DNA of 64,000 nucleotides from Saccharomonospora cyanea NA-134. Its GTDB lineage: Bacteria; Actinomycetota; Actinomycetes; Mycobacteriales; Pseudonocardiaceae. Made by a program: the position numbers and the translations under genes. Location: NCBI RefSeq assembly GCF_000244975.1, contig NZ_CM001440.1, positions 5,041,498 to 5,105,497 of the forward strand. Direction: 5' to 3'. Below the pieces are notes generated by a model. It was not told the origin of the DNA, searched no databases, and saw nothing but the letters and a program-made list of their open reading frames with translations. This document shows, piece by piece, positions 16,435 through 23,222 of the stretch (position 1 is the stretch's first letter; each line of letters begins with the position of its first letter).

Positions 16435-17140
16435 CCGCTGCCCCCTCCTGAGCGTCCAGCGTCTCCCGCAGGCGCCGCAGGCACCGGCCTCTGGTGGGCC
16501 CGATGCTCCCGCGCGGCATCCGCAACACGTCGGCCACCAACCCGTACTCGGCGCGGCCCGCGAGCACCGTCAGCCGGATCAGTTCCTGGCAGCGATCGGG
16601 CAGCGTGCGGAACGCCGCCCAGATGCGCCGGTCGCGGTCGGCCCGCATCGCTTCGGCCTCCGGCTCGGGCTGGCTGCTCGGCACGGTCTCGGCCAGCTCG
16701 TCGGTCAGCGGCACCGGGCGGCTCAGCCGTTGGGCGACGTCCCGGGACTCACGCCGCGTCGTGGTGATCAACCACTTCGCGAGCGCCTTCGGATCCTCGA
16801 TCCTCTCCAGATTCCGGAAAAGGGCCAACCACACGGTCTGCACCACGTCCTCGGCCGTGTGTCTGTCGAGACCGTTACCTCGCGCGACCTGCCACACCAG
16901 CGGGGTCAGTTCCTTGACCAGCCGGTTCATGGCTGTGCGGTCACCGGCCTTCGCCGCGTGCATGCACGCCGCGTACAGCTCGTGACCGTCCAAACCGTCC
17001 CACGACGGATCGGCCTCGGCCGTTCTGGCGTCGGTCAACGCATTCGCCTTCCCGGATCTCGGTGTCGATATTCGCGAAGGCAGTATCTCCGGCTGGTCGG
17101 ACCGACACAGCGTCTTGGTGGAAACCAATCCCATACTCAC
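16427..17140 (-). CDS. ECF-like sigma-70 family RNA polymerase sigma factor
   Basis: A 237-residue sigma factor with a short N-terminal extension, region 2 at about 60-135 (LTPLVWQVARGNGLDRHTAE, VVQTVWLALFRNLERI, KWLITTTRRESRDV) and region 4 at about 165-230 (FRTLPDRCQELIRLTVLAG, LRMPRGSIGPTRGRCLRRLR). There is no zinc-binding anti-sigma gene beside it, unlike most ECF loci. The GTG at 17140 overlaps the inhibitor stop as GTGA; ATG 17134 is an alternative. It overlaps the 157-residue gene by 8 nt. It is expected to redirect polymerase to a small set of promoters when released; what it recognises cannot be read here. Confidence 0.88.
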   Translation of the reverse strand: MSMGLVSTKTLCRSDQPEILPSRISTPRSGKANALTDARTAEADPSWDGLDGHELYAACMHAAKAGDRTAMNRLVKELTPLVWQVARGNGLDRHTAEDVVQTVWLALFRNLERIEDPKALAKWLITTTRRESRDVAQRLSRPVPLTDELAETVPSSQPEPEAEAMRADRDRRIWAAFRTLPDRCQELIRLTVLAGRAEYGLVADVLRMPRGSIGPTRGRCLRRLRETLDAQEGAADA

Positions 17141-17499
17141 TCGTTCGGGCTAGCGGACACGACGAAGCGAACCGAGCGGCGCGGCCGTGGGTCCCAGGGC
17201 CGCGCCAGCTCGGTTTCGATGAGGTGCCGGCCGGCGACGACGACGTCGAACACCAGCCGACGCACCCCACCTCCCCCAGGGGCCCCACCCCCAACGGGCC
17301 CCTTCTCCGGATGGCCGCCACCCCCACGGACGTACTCGTCGGCGACCAGCCGGACCCCCTCGGAAAGGCGCGATGACCAGTGGTAACCGGACGTCCTGCG
17401 CTCCGGGAGCCGCAGCTCCACGGTGTCGCCGACGCGGAGCCGCACCGGGCGGTCCGCGTCGGCCTCGGTGAGCCGGACGATCGTCACCTCACCTCTCAC
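17137..17499 (-). CDS. Chagasin-type (I42) cysteine protease inhibitor
   Basis: A 120-residue cytosolic protein with the three inhibitory loops of chagasin in order: RTSGYHW (about 35-41, family consensus NPTTGYxW), the Gly-rich loop GGAPGGGGVRRLVF (71-84), and RPWDP (100-104). The scaffold is the expected Ig-like beta fold (VGDTVELRLPE, RSVRFVVSAS). Chagasins block papain-family (C1) proteases, and a C1 protease is encoded two genes upstream in the same operon, so this is probably its cognate inhibitor. No signal peptide is present, which fits a cytosolic target. GTG 17499 follows a GGGAGG site. GTGA overlap with the sigma factor. Confidence 0.85.
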   Translation of the reverse strand: MRGEVTIVRLTEADADRPVRLRVGDTVELRLPERRTSGYHWSSRLSEGVRLVADEYVRGGGGHPEKGPVGGGAPGGGGVRRLVFDVVVAGRHLIETELARPWDPRPRRSVRFVVSASPNE

Positions 17500-17521
17500 C
17501 TGCCTCCCACCACCGGCGACA

Positions 17522-17552
17522 TGTCACCGGGCTCCCCCAGCACCCGGTGACA
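17522..17552. promoter_or_regulatory. Perfect inverted repeat between repeat protein and inhibitor genes
   Basis: TGTCACCGGG at 17522-17531 and CCCGGTGACA at 17543-17552 form a perfect 10-bp inverted repeat with an 11-nt spacer, in the only sizeable gap (131 nt) inside the operon. It could be an operator, an attenuator or an mRNA-stabilising hairpin. No T tract follows on either strand. Confidence 0.5.
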
Positions 17553-17574
17553 ACCCCCGATCCGGCGGTACTGC

Positions 17575-17607
17575 GGTGGCCGGCGGCCCCCTCGACTGCC
17601 GGCCACC
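17575..17607. promoter_or_regulatory. Second strong hairpin in the same gap
   Basis: GGTGGCCGGC at 17575-17584 pairs perfectly with GCCGGCCACC at 17598-17607 (10-bp GC-rich stem, 13-nt loop). It lies 24 nt after the repeat-protein stop. It may partly terminate or stabilise the upstream two-gene message and so set a different level for the inhibitor-sigma-CHAT part. The absence of a U tract argues against simple intrinsic termination. Confidence 0.5.
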
Positions 17608-17630
17608 TGCTCGACACGTGGGTCACGCCC

Positions 17631-18269
17631 TCAGACGAGCAGCTGATCGATGTGCCCACGTGAGTCCTCGTGATACGCCACCGGAAGCCGGTGGGTCCTC
17701 GCCAGCAACGCCAGCAGCACCAGGTGGCTGTGCCCGGAGTCCGATGCCGACGACAGCAGCCTCCACCCGATGCCGTGGATCGCGATCCACACGCCGGGGC
17801 TCTCGGACGCCGACCACAGGTGGGTGATCGAGGCTCCCTGGACCCAACCACCTGCCGAGGCGACCGAGGCGGGCCTCGCCTCGGTGTGCGGCACCGGCAC
17901 GGGAGCCGGCACCGGGGCGCCGGCGGTACCCGCGGTGCCCGTCAGGCCCGCCGTACCGTTGTGCGGCGGCTGGTACGGATCCCACCCGGTCGGCATCACC
18001 GGTCGAGCGGGCGGTGCGTACGGGTCCCATCCCATGGGCAGCACGGGCGCGGTCCGCACGGGCGGGGTGTACGGATCCCACCCGGCGGGCGTCACCGGAG
18101 CCGACCGCACCGGAGGTGAGTACGGATCCCAGCCGGTCGGCGCCACCGGCCGGGCAGGCGGCGTGTACGGGTCCCACCCGGTAGGGGGGAGCGGCGGCTG
18201 CTCGTCGGCCGTCGGCTTCTCCTCCGGCTCGGTGCCGTTGTCCTGGTCGGTGACCATGTCCTGCGTCAT
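17631..18269 (-). CDS. PxGWDPY-repeat protein sharing a C-terminal module with the C1 protease
   Basis: A 212-residue protein, function unknown. After a charged start (MTQDMVTDQDNGTEPEEK) come five near-identical units of the form PxGWDPYxPP spaced about 16 residues apart (about 30-105). An Ala/Pro/Val linker follows, then a compact C-terminal domain (148-212: ITHLWSASESPGVWIAIHG, IGWRLLSS, LVLLALLARTHRLPVAYHED, HIDQL). That domain aligns by eye with the last 60 residues of the upstream C1 protease. The repeats resemble multivalent Pro/aromatic binding motifs. ATG 18269 has an AAGGAAG ribosome site. The gene starts 17 nt after the protease stop. It may be an adaptor or substrate of the proteases. 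Confidence 0.75.
   Translation of the reverse strand: MTQDMVTDQDNGTEPEEKPTADEQPPLPPTGWDPYTPPARPVAPTGWDPYSPPVRSAPVTPAGWDPYTPPVRTAPVLPMGWDPYAPPARPVMPTGWDPYQPPHNGTAGLTGTAGTAGAPVPAPVPVPHTEARPASVASAGGWVQGASITHLWSASESPGVWIAIHGIGWRLLSSASDSGHSHLVLLALLARTHRLPVAYHEDSRGHIDQLLV
17967..18186 (-). repeat. Five tandem coding repeats, about 48-nt period
   Basis: The core unit TACGGATCCCA (or TACGGGTCCCA) recurs at about 17974, 18019, 18070, 18121 and 18165, each encoding GWDPY on the minus strand with Pro-rich spacers. DNA-level similarity between units suggests recent expansion by slippage or unequal crossing-over. Confidence 0.8.
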
Positions 18270-18286
18270 GTGCGTTCTTCCTTCGT

Positions 18287-19435
18287 TCAGCCGGCGAGTT
18301 GGACGGCGCCGAGTTCCTGCCCCACGACGAACGGCGCGCAGCTCAGTCCTCGCGCCCTGGCCAGACCGAGCACGGCGAGATCGGTGGTCTGGTCCCCCTT
18401 CCGCGACAGCCGGGCCCAACCCAGGTTCTCCAGGTACGCCCAGCTGTTGCCCTCATGGGCCGAGGTGAACAGTCCGAGCGCGCGCTGGGCGGGAAGCCAG
18501 GCGCGCAGATCCACACCCGTGCAGCCGAGGGTGGTCGGGCGCGGGTCCGGATAGTCCTCGATGAAGGCCTCTCCATAGGCGACACGCAGGAACCCGCTCT
18601 CCCCCCAGTCGCGTCCCCACGAGTTCTTGGCGATCCAGCACCCGGCGTCGTCGTCCCAGCCGATCAGCGCGACGCAGTGTCCGCCGCTGGTCTGCTCGGT
18701 GGTGTGCCGGTAGACGCCCCCGGTGTAGTGGAACAGGTCGTCGTACACCACGAGGCACGCCGTGACGGGCCCGTACGCGTACAGGTGCTCCTTGATCGCG
18801 ACCGGATCGCGGCTGAGGTCGACGACGTCACGTGCCCGGGCCGTCCGGTCGCGCCATCCCGGGTTGAGGGCGCCGGCGTCGTCGTCGGTGTACGGGTAGT
18901 GGTCCTCGAACGTGACACCGATGTCGCGACAGTCGGCGAGCAGCTCGTCGGGCCAGGTGCCGTCGGGCAGGATCGCCTCGCGTGCCGCCGCGTGCCCGAA
19001 GAAGAGGTGGGCCTCGGACAGGTCCAGTGCCAGCCCCGGCGCACGCCGCGTGTACGCCGCCGTGGACTCCAGCGTGGCCAGGACTCCGAACGCGCTGCAC
19101 GAGCCGCAGTCACCCTGGTCCTTCACCGCGGTGACGTAGTCGGCGCCGTCGACGTCGCGGAGGTCGAACGCCCGGGGCAGGTGCGGAGTCGACGCGTGCG
19201 GAGCCGTGGTGTCCCCGCCACGAAGCGCGAGCGCCGCCTCGGCCATGCGGGCAGGCAGCTCGGCTCGGGCGTCGATCTCCTCGGCCGCGGGCGCGGGCAC
19301 GCCGAGTCGGCGTCGGCGGGCGTCGCGCGCGAGCCTGCCGACGGGTGTCTCACCGCACTGCCACGGATCACCCAGTGCGGCCAGGGAGTCGCGGATCGCC
19401 GCGATCTCCGAGGCGCAGGGATGCTCTGGGCTCAC
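18287..19435 (-). CDS. Cytosolic papain-like C1 family peptidase with C-terminal accessory module
   Basis: A 382-residue cysteine protease. Order: a prodomain-like N-terminus (1-85), then the C1 catalytic domain beginning RAFDLRDVD. Active-site residues are all present: Gln107 and Cys113 in DQGDCGSCSAF (Ser replaces the usual Trp after Cys), His253 in GGHCVALIGWD, and Asn271 in KNSWGRDWGESGF. A 70-residue C-terminal module (312-382) resembles that of the next gene. No signal peptide is visible, unusual for papain homologues. GTG 19435 is chosen because GGAGG lies 4 nt upstream; GTG 19468 is in frame but has no ribosome site. First gene of the operon, 91 nt after the GbsR/MarR stop, with which it could be co-transcribed. 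Confidence 0.87.
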   Translation of the reverse strand: MSPEHPCASEIAAIRDSLAALGDPWQCGETPVGRLARDARRRRLGVPAPAAEEIDARAELPARMAEAALALRGGDTTAPHASTPHLPRAFDLRDVDGADYVTAVKDQGDCGSCSAFGVLATLESTAAYTRRAPGLALDLSEAHLFFGHAAAREAILPDGTWPDELLADCRDIGVTFEDHYPYTDDDAGALNPGWRDRTARARDVVDLSRDPVAIKEHLYAYGPVTACLVVYDDLFHYTGGVYRHTTEQTSGGHCVALIGWDDDAGCWIAKNSWGRDWGESGFLRVAYGEAFIEDYPDPRPTTLGCTGVDLRAWLPAQRALGLFTSAHEGNSWAYLENLGWARLSRKGDQTTDLAVLGLARARGLSCAPFVVGQELGAVQLAG

Positions 19436-19526
19436 GGGTCCTCCAAAGATCACCGAATCGGCTGACACTCCACAGGAGGGTGAGGCGGCCCCTCAGATAC
19501 ATCGGCGATCGAAAATTCTTGTGCGC

Positions 19527-20036
19527 TCACGTTTCCGCACGTCGGCCGCGTTCCTCGTGCCACCGGTCGAAGAGTGCGGGGATCTCCGTGACGAGGAAGT
19601 CGAGGAAGTCGGCCATCTCGGCCAGCCGCCGTCCCGCCGGGGTGCCCGCGCCGACCGCGTCGACCCCCTCGATCGTCGCGTCCCGCCACATCTTGAGCAT
19701 GCGATCCCGCTTCAGAAAGGAGGCGAACCAGAGGTCGTCGTAGAGCCGGTAGTGGTCCCGGCGCTCACCGGGGAGACGCTCTCGGGCCACCATCCCCACG
19801 TGCTCCAGGTAGCGCACCGCGCCGGAGACGGCCGCCGGGCTGAGGGAGAGTTCCTCGGCGAGTTCCCGAGCCGTCATCCTGCCGCTCTGCGACACCGTCA
19901 GCGCGGCGAACACCCTCGCCGCCGTGCGTTGAAGGCCGATGTCGGTGAGGGTGATCGCGAGCTTCTCCACGTAGGAGCGCACGGTGTCCTCACTGCCCTC
20001 GCTCGGGTCCCGTTGCGACTGCGGCCTGCTCGACAT
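19527..20036 (-). CDS. GbsR/MarR-type transcriptional regulator
   Basis: A 169-residue winged-helix regulator. The HTH is MTARELAEELSLSPAAVSGA with VRYLEHVGMVARERLPGERR as the wing; a helical dimerisation part follows. ATG 20036 is preferred over GTG 20045 because GGAGAG lies 8 nt before it. It diverges from an ABC-2 exporter, and a near-perfect 26-bp palindrome lies between them, so it very likely represses both itself and the exporter. The C1-protease operon follows on the same strand, and read-through regulation of that operon is possible. Confidence 0.88.
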   Translation of the reverse strand: MSSRPQSQRDPSEGSEDTVRSYVEKLAITLTDIGLQRTAARVFAALTVSQSGRMTARELAEELSLSPAAVSGAVRYLEHVGMVARERLPGERRDHYRLYDDLWFASFLKRDRMLKMWRDATIEGVDAVGAGTPAGRRLAEMADFLDFLVTEIPALFDRWHEERGRRAET

Positions 20037-20055
20037 GTGGATCACTCTCCGTTCT

Positions 20056-20081
20056 GAACATTCACAAATTTATGAATGTTC
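20056..20081. promoter_or_regulatory. 26-bp palindromic operator between regulator and ABC exporter
   Basis: Arms GAACATTCA (20056-20064) and TGAATGTTC (20073-20081) are perfectly inverted. The centre CAAATTTA is itself palindromic except for one pair. AT-rich in a GC-rich genome, 20 nt from the regulator start and 15 nt from the ABC ATPase start: the expected place and form of a MarR-type operator. Confidence 0.75.
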
Positions 20082-20096
20082 TGTATGTTCCATCGT

Positions 20097-21002
20097 ATGG
20101 GCAACTGCATCTCCATATCAGGACTGCGCAAGGCGTTCGGGCCCACCGTCGCCCTCGACGGTCTCGACCTCTCCGTGACGACCGGCGAGGTGCACGGCTT
20201 CCTCGGCCCCAACGGCTCGGGCAAGTCGACCACCATCCGCGTGCTGCTCGGCATGCTCAAGGCCGACGGCGGATCGGTGACGCTGCTCGGTGGAGACCCG
20301 TGGCGGGACGCCACCCGGCTGCACCGCCGCCTCGCCTACGTTCCCGGCGACGTGAACCTGTGGCCGACCCTGAGCGGCGGGGAGGTCATCGACCTGCTCG
20401 GACGGCTTCGCGGCGGCCTCGACGCCCGCCGGAGAGCAGAGCTGATCGAACGGTTCGACCTCGACCCGAGGAAGAAGGGCCGCGCCTACTCGAAGGGCAA
20501 CCGGCAGAAGGTGGCGCTCGTGGCCGCGCTGGCCTCGGACGTGGACCTGCTGGTGCTCGACGAGCCCACGTCCGGCCTCGACCCGCTCATGGAGGCCACC
20601 TTCCGCGACGTGGTCAGGGAGGAGCGCGCTCGGGGCCGCACGGTGCTGCTGTCCAGCCACATCCTCTCCGAGGTCGAGGACCTCTGCGACCGCGTGAGCA
20701 TCATCCGCGCGGGCCGCACGGTCGAGTCCGGCACGCTCACGGAGCTGCGCCACCTCACCCGTACGACGATCACCGCCGAGCTGGCGGGCCCACCGGACGG
20801 TCTGACGAGCCTCGGCACCGTCCACGACCTCCGTGTCGAGGGCAGCCGGGTGCGCTTCGCCGTCGAGAGCGGCGCGCTCGGCGAGGCGCTGCGCACGCTC
20901 ACCTCCATCGGCGTGCACAGCCTCACCAGCCAGCCGCCCACTCTGGAGGAGCTGTTCCTGCGCCACTACACGCACTCCGCCGCCGAAGCGGGGACGCGAT
21001 GA
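20097..21002 (+). CDS. ABC exporter ATP-binding protein
   Basis: A 301-residue DrrA/CcmA-type ATPase. Walker A is GPNGSGKST (about residue 38), the Q-loop region [11 protein letters not shown], a degenerate signature ([16 protein letters not shown] instead of LSGGQ), Walker [14 protein letters not shown], and the switch His in [13 protein letters not shown]. The C-terminal domain ends LEELFLRHY as in drug-export ATPases. ATG 20097 begins MGNCISISG; the operator ends 15 nt upstream, leaving a very short or absent leader. The stop overlaps the permease start as ATGA. The exported substrate is unknown. Confidence 0.92.
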   Translation: MGNCISISGLRKAFGPTVALDGLDLSVTTGEVHGFLGPNGSGKSTTIRVLLGMLKADGGSVTLLGGDPWRDATRLHRRLAYVPGDVNLWPTLSGGEVIDLLGRLRGGLDARRRAELIERFDLDPRKKGRAYSKGNRQKVALVAALASDVDLLVLDEPTSGLDPLMEATFRDVVREERARGRTVLLSSHILSEVEDLCDRVSIIRAGRTVESGTLTELRHLTRTTITAELAGPPDGLTSLGTVHDLRVEGSRVRFAVESGALGEALRTLTSIGVHSLTSQPPTLEELFLRHYTHSAAEAGTR

Positions 21003-22651
21003 GCGAGACGAACACCGCCACGCGGACCTCACCCACCGGCACCGTGCTCACCCCGGCGGGCGGAGCACTCACCGGCACCGGACAGCTCGTGCGCCTCGCA
21101 CTGCGCCGCGACCGCCTGCTGCTGCCGCTGTGGACCGTCGTGATCGCCGCCCTGCCCGCCGCGAGCGCGGGCGCCTACGAACAGCTCTATCCCGATCCGG
21201 CGCAGCGGGCCTCACTGACGACCAGCCTCGGCGACAACCCCTCGATCTCGCTGCTGTACGGCCCGGCCCACGACCTGTCGACGGCGGGCGGCTTCACCGC
21301 CTGGCGGTTCGGCACGATGCTGTCGGTGTTCGCCGCGTTGGTGTGCGTGTTCACGATGGTGCGGCACACGCGGCAGGAGGAGGACACCGGCAGGCAGGAA
21401 CTGCTGTCGTCCACCGTGGTCGGAAGGTACGCGCCCCTCACCGCGGCGCTCGCCGTGTGCATGGGTTTCGCGCTGGTCACCGGGGTCGCCACCGCGGTCG
21501 CGCTGGCGGCCACGGGCATCGCCGCGGCGGGCGCGTTCGCGTTCGGGCTCGGGCTGACGGCGGTGGCGCTGGTCTTCACCGGGGTCGCGGCGGTCACCGC
21601 GCAGCTCGCCGAGTACTCCAGGACGGCCAACGGGCTGGCGGGCGCGATCCTCGGGGTCGCGTTCGCACTGCGAGCCGTGGGCGACTCGGCGGAGGTGACG
21701 TGGTTGTCGTGGTTGTCGCCCGTCGCCTGGTCGACCCAGGCTCGCCCGTTCGCGGGGGACCGGTTCTGGGTGCTGCTGCTCCCGCTGGTGGTCACCGGTG
21801 TGCTCGTCGCCGTGGCGTACGTGTTGCAACGCAGGCGGGACGTGGGACTCGGGCTGCTGCCCTCGGCGCTCGGTCCCGCCTCCGCCGGGCCCCGGCTGCG
21901 CACGACGTTCGCCCTCGCCACGCGCCTGCACCGGGGAACCCTCATCGGCTGGGTCGTCGGTTTCGCACTGCTGAGCGCGCTGTTCGGAGCGCTGGCCTCC
22001 GACATCGGCGACATCGTCGGCGGCAACGAACAGATGCGCGAGGTACTGGCCCGGATGGGCGGCAGCCAGGGCGTGGTCGACGCCTACCTCGCCTCCACGG
22101 CCAACATCCTGGGCATGGTGGCCGCCCTGTACGTCGTGCAGTCGGCGCTGCGGATGCGCTCCGAGGAGACCGCGCTGCGGGCCGAGCCCCTGCTGACCAC
22201 CGGCGTCTCCCGGCTCCGCTGGATCGCGGGACACCTGGTGTTCGTGTTCGGGGGCGGTACCGCGCTGCTGCTGGCGTCGGGAGTCGGCATGGGACTCGCC
22301 CACGGGGTCCGGACGGGCGACGTCGCCGGGCAGGCCCCGGACGTGCTGCTGGCGTGCCTCGTGCAGCTTCCCGCCGTGTTCGTCGTCGGTGGTGCCGCCG
22401 TGGCGCTGTTCGGCATCCTGCCCGCGTACACCGGTGCGGCGTGGGCCGTGGCGGCCGTGCTCCTGCTGCTGACGATGTTCGGTCCGGTGCTCGACCTCGA
22501 CCAGGCCGTGTTGAACGCGTCGCCGTTCCAGCACGTGCCCAAGGTGCCGAGTGTCGACGTCACCGCGGCGCCGCTGCTCTGGCTGGCCCTGGCGGCGGTC
22601 GCGCTGACGGCGGCGGGCGTCGTGCGGTTCCGGGGCCGCGACATCGGGTGA
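20999..22651 (+). CDS. ABC-2 type exporter permease (two-half, about 12 TM)
   Basis: A 550-residue membrane protein with two repeats of about six helices, the size of actinobacterial polyketide/antibiotic export permeases (TipC-like). The first half includes [39 protein letters not shown] and [20 protein letters not shown]; the second half starts [20 protein letters not shown] and ends with [18 protein letters not shown]. Coupled to the ATPase by a 4-nt overlap. Together they form a GbsR/MarR-controlled efflux pump, probably for a lipophilic drug or signal. Confidence 0.9.
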   Translation: MSETNTATRTSPTGTVLTPAGGALTGTGQLVRLALRRDRLLLPLWTVVIAALPAASAGAYEQLYPDPAQRASLTTSLGDNPSISLLYGPAHDLSTAGGFTAWRFGTMLSVFAALVCVFTMVRHTRQEEDTGRQELLSSTVVGRYAPLTAALAVCMGFALVTGVATAVALAATGIAAAGAFAFGLGLTAVALVFTGVAAVTAQLAEYSRTANGLAGAILGVAFALRAVGDSAEVTWLSWLSPVAWSTQARPFAGDRFWVLLLPLVVTGVLVAVAYVLQRRRDVGLGLLPSALGPASAGPRLRTTFALATRLHRGTLIGWVVGFALLSALFGALASDIGDIVGGNEQMREVLARMGGSQGVVDAYLASTANILGMVAALYVVQSALRMRSEETALRAEPLLTTGVSRLRWIAGHLVFVFGGGTALLLASGVGMGLAHGVRTGDVAGQAPDVLLACLVQLPAVFVVGGAAVALFGILPAYTGAAWAVAAVLLLLTMFGPVLDLDQAVLNASPFQHVPKVPSVDVTAAPLLWLALAAVALTAAGVVRFRGRDIG

Positions 22652-22658
22652 GCGTCAC

Positions 22659-23147
22659 TCAGCGGCCGACGGTCACCCGACCGTCGGCGGCCACGTCGAG
22701 CTGGAGCTGGGGGCCGGCGGCGCCGCAGTGGGGGCCGTTGGGGTGAACCCAGCGCGGCGTGGCCTCCAGAGTGCTGGTCACCAGCGACTCCCCGGACCGG
22801 TCGGTGACCGTGAGAGTCAGCTCCACCGGCCCGTCCGGCAGTCCGGGGACGCTCGCGAACCCGACGGCACCCCCGGTCGGGCGTAAGCGGGCCGAGCACA
22901 CGTCCTCGGGCGCGTCGCCCTGGCAGCCCTCGTCGACGGGTTCGGTGGCCGGGTCCAGCACGGCCTCCGCGGAACGGCACTCCCCCTCCCAGCACACCCG
23001 CACCTCGGCGGTGTGGGCGGGCAGGCCGGGCGCGGTGTCCACACCGATCCCGGCAGGAGCGCCGATCGCGGTGCAGGCCATCTGTCCACCGGGCGCGGCA
23101 CCACATCCGGCGAGCAGGAGGAGGGAGAGAACGAGAAAGGCACGCAC
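22659..23147 (-). CDS. Putative lipoprotein of unknown function
   Basis: A 162-residue protein starting VRAFLVLSLLLLAGCGAAPG: a short signal sequence and lipobox LLAGC, so it is probably anchored outside the membrane by a lipidated Cys. The mature part has six further Cys residues (CTAIG, CWEGECRS, EGCQGD, DVCSARL, HCGAAG) that could form disulfides, and beta-strand-like segments (ELTLTVTDRSG). No known domain is recognised. GTG 23147 is the only start in front of the signal sequence. Convergent with the ABC permease. Confidence 0.7.
   Translation of the reverse strand: MRAFLVLSLLLLAGCGAAPGGQMACTAIGAPAGIGVDTAPGLPAHTAEVRVCWEGECRSAEAVLDPATEPVDEGCQGDAPEDVCSARLRPTGGAVGFASVPGLPDGPVELTLTVTDRSGESLVTSTLEATPRWVHPNGPHCGAAGPQLQLDVAADGRVTVGR
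22665..22688. terminator. Hairpin at convergent gene ends
   Basis: GCCGACGGT (22665-22673) pairs with ACCGTCGGC (22680-22688), loop 6 nt, 14 nt past the permease stop and inside the end of the lipoprotein gene. There is no clear T tract, so it is a weak candidate terminator for the exporter operon. Confidence 0.4.
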
Positions 23148-23222
23148 GACGGTAAGGACGTGACGCCCCGCCCCTCGGGTTGCACGGGTGTCACCATCAC
23201 GGCACTCGGGTAACCCAGGGGC

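Noticed and set aside
13374-17140. A type III-E CRISPR (Craspase) locus
   Set aside because: TPR-CHAT and a sigma factor are present, but there is no gRAMP/Cas7-11, Csx30 homologue, Cas1 or array. Only the logic is comparable.
17967-18186. Regular repeats suggesting a CRISPR array
   Set aside because: The repeats are in frame and encode PxGWDPY units; spacers are not unique and no cas genes are present.
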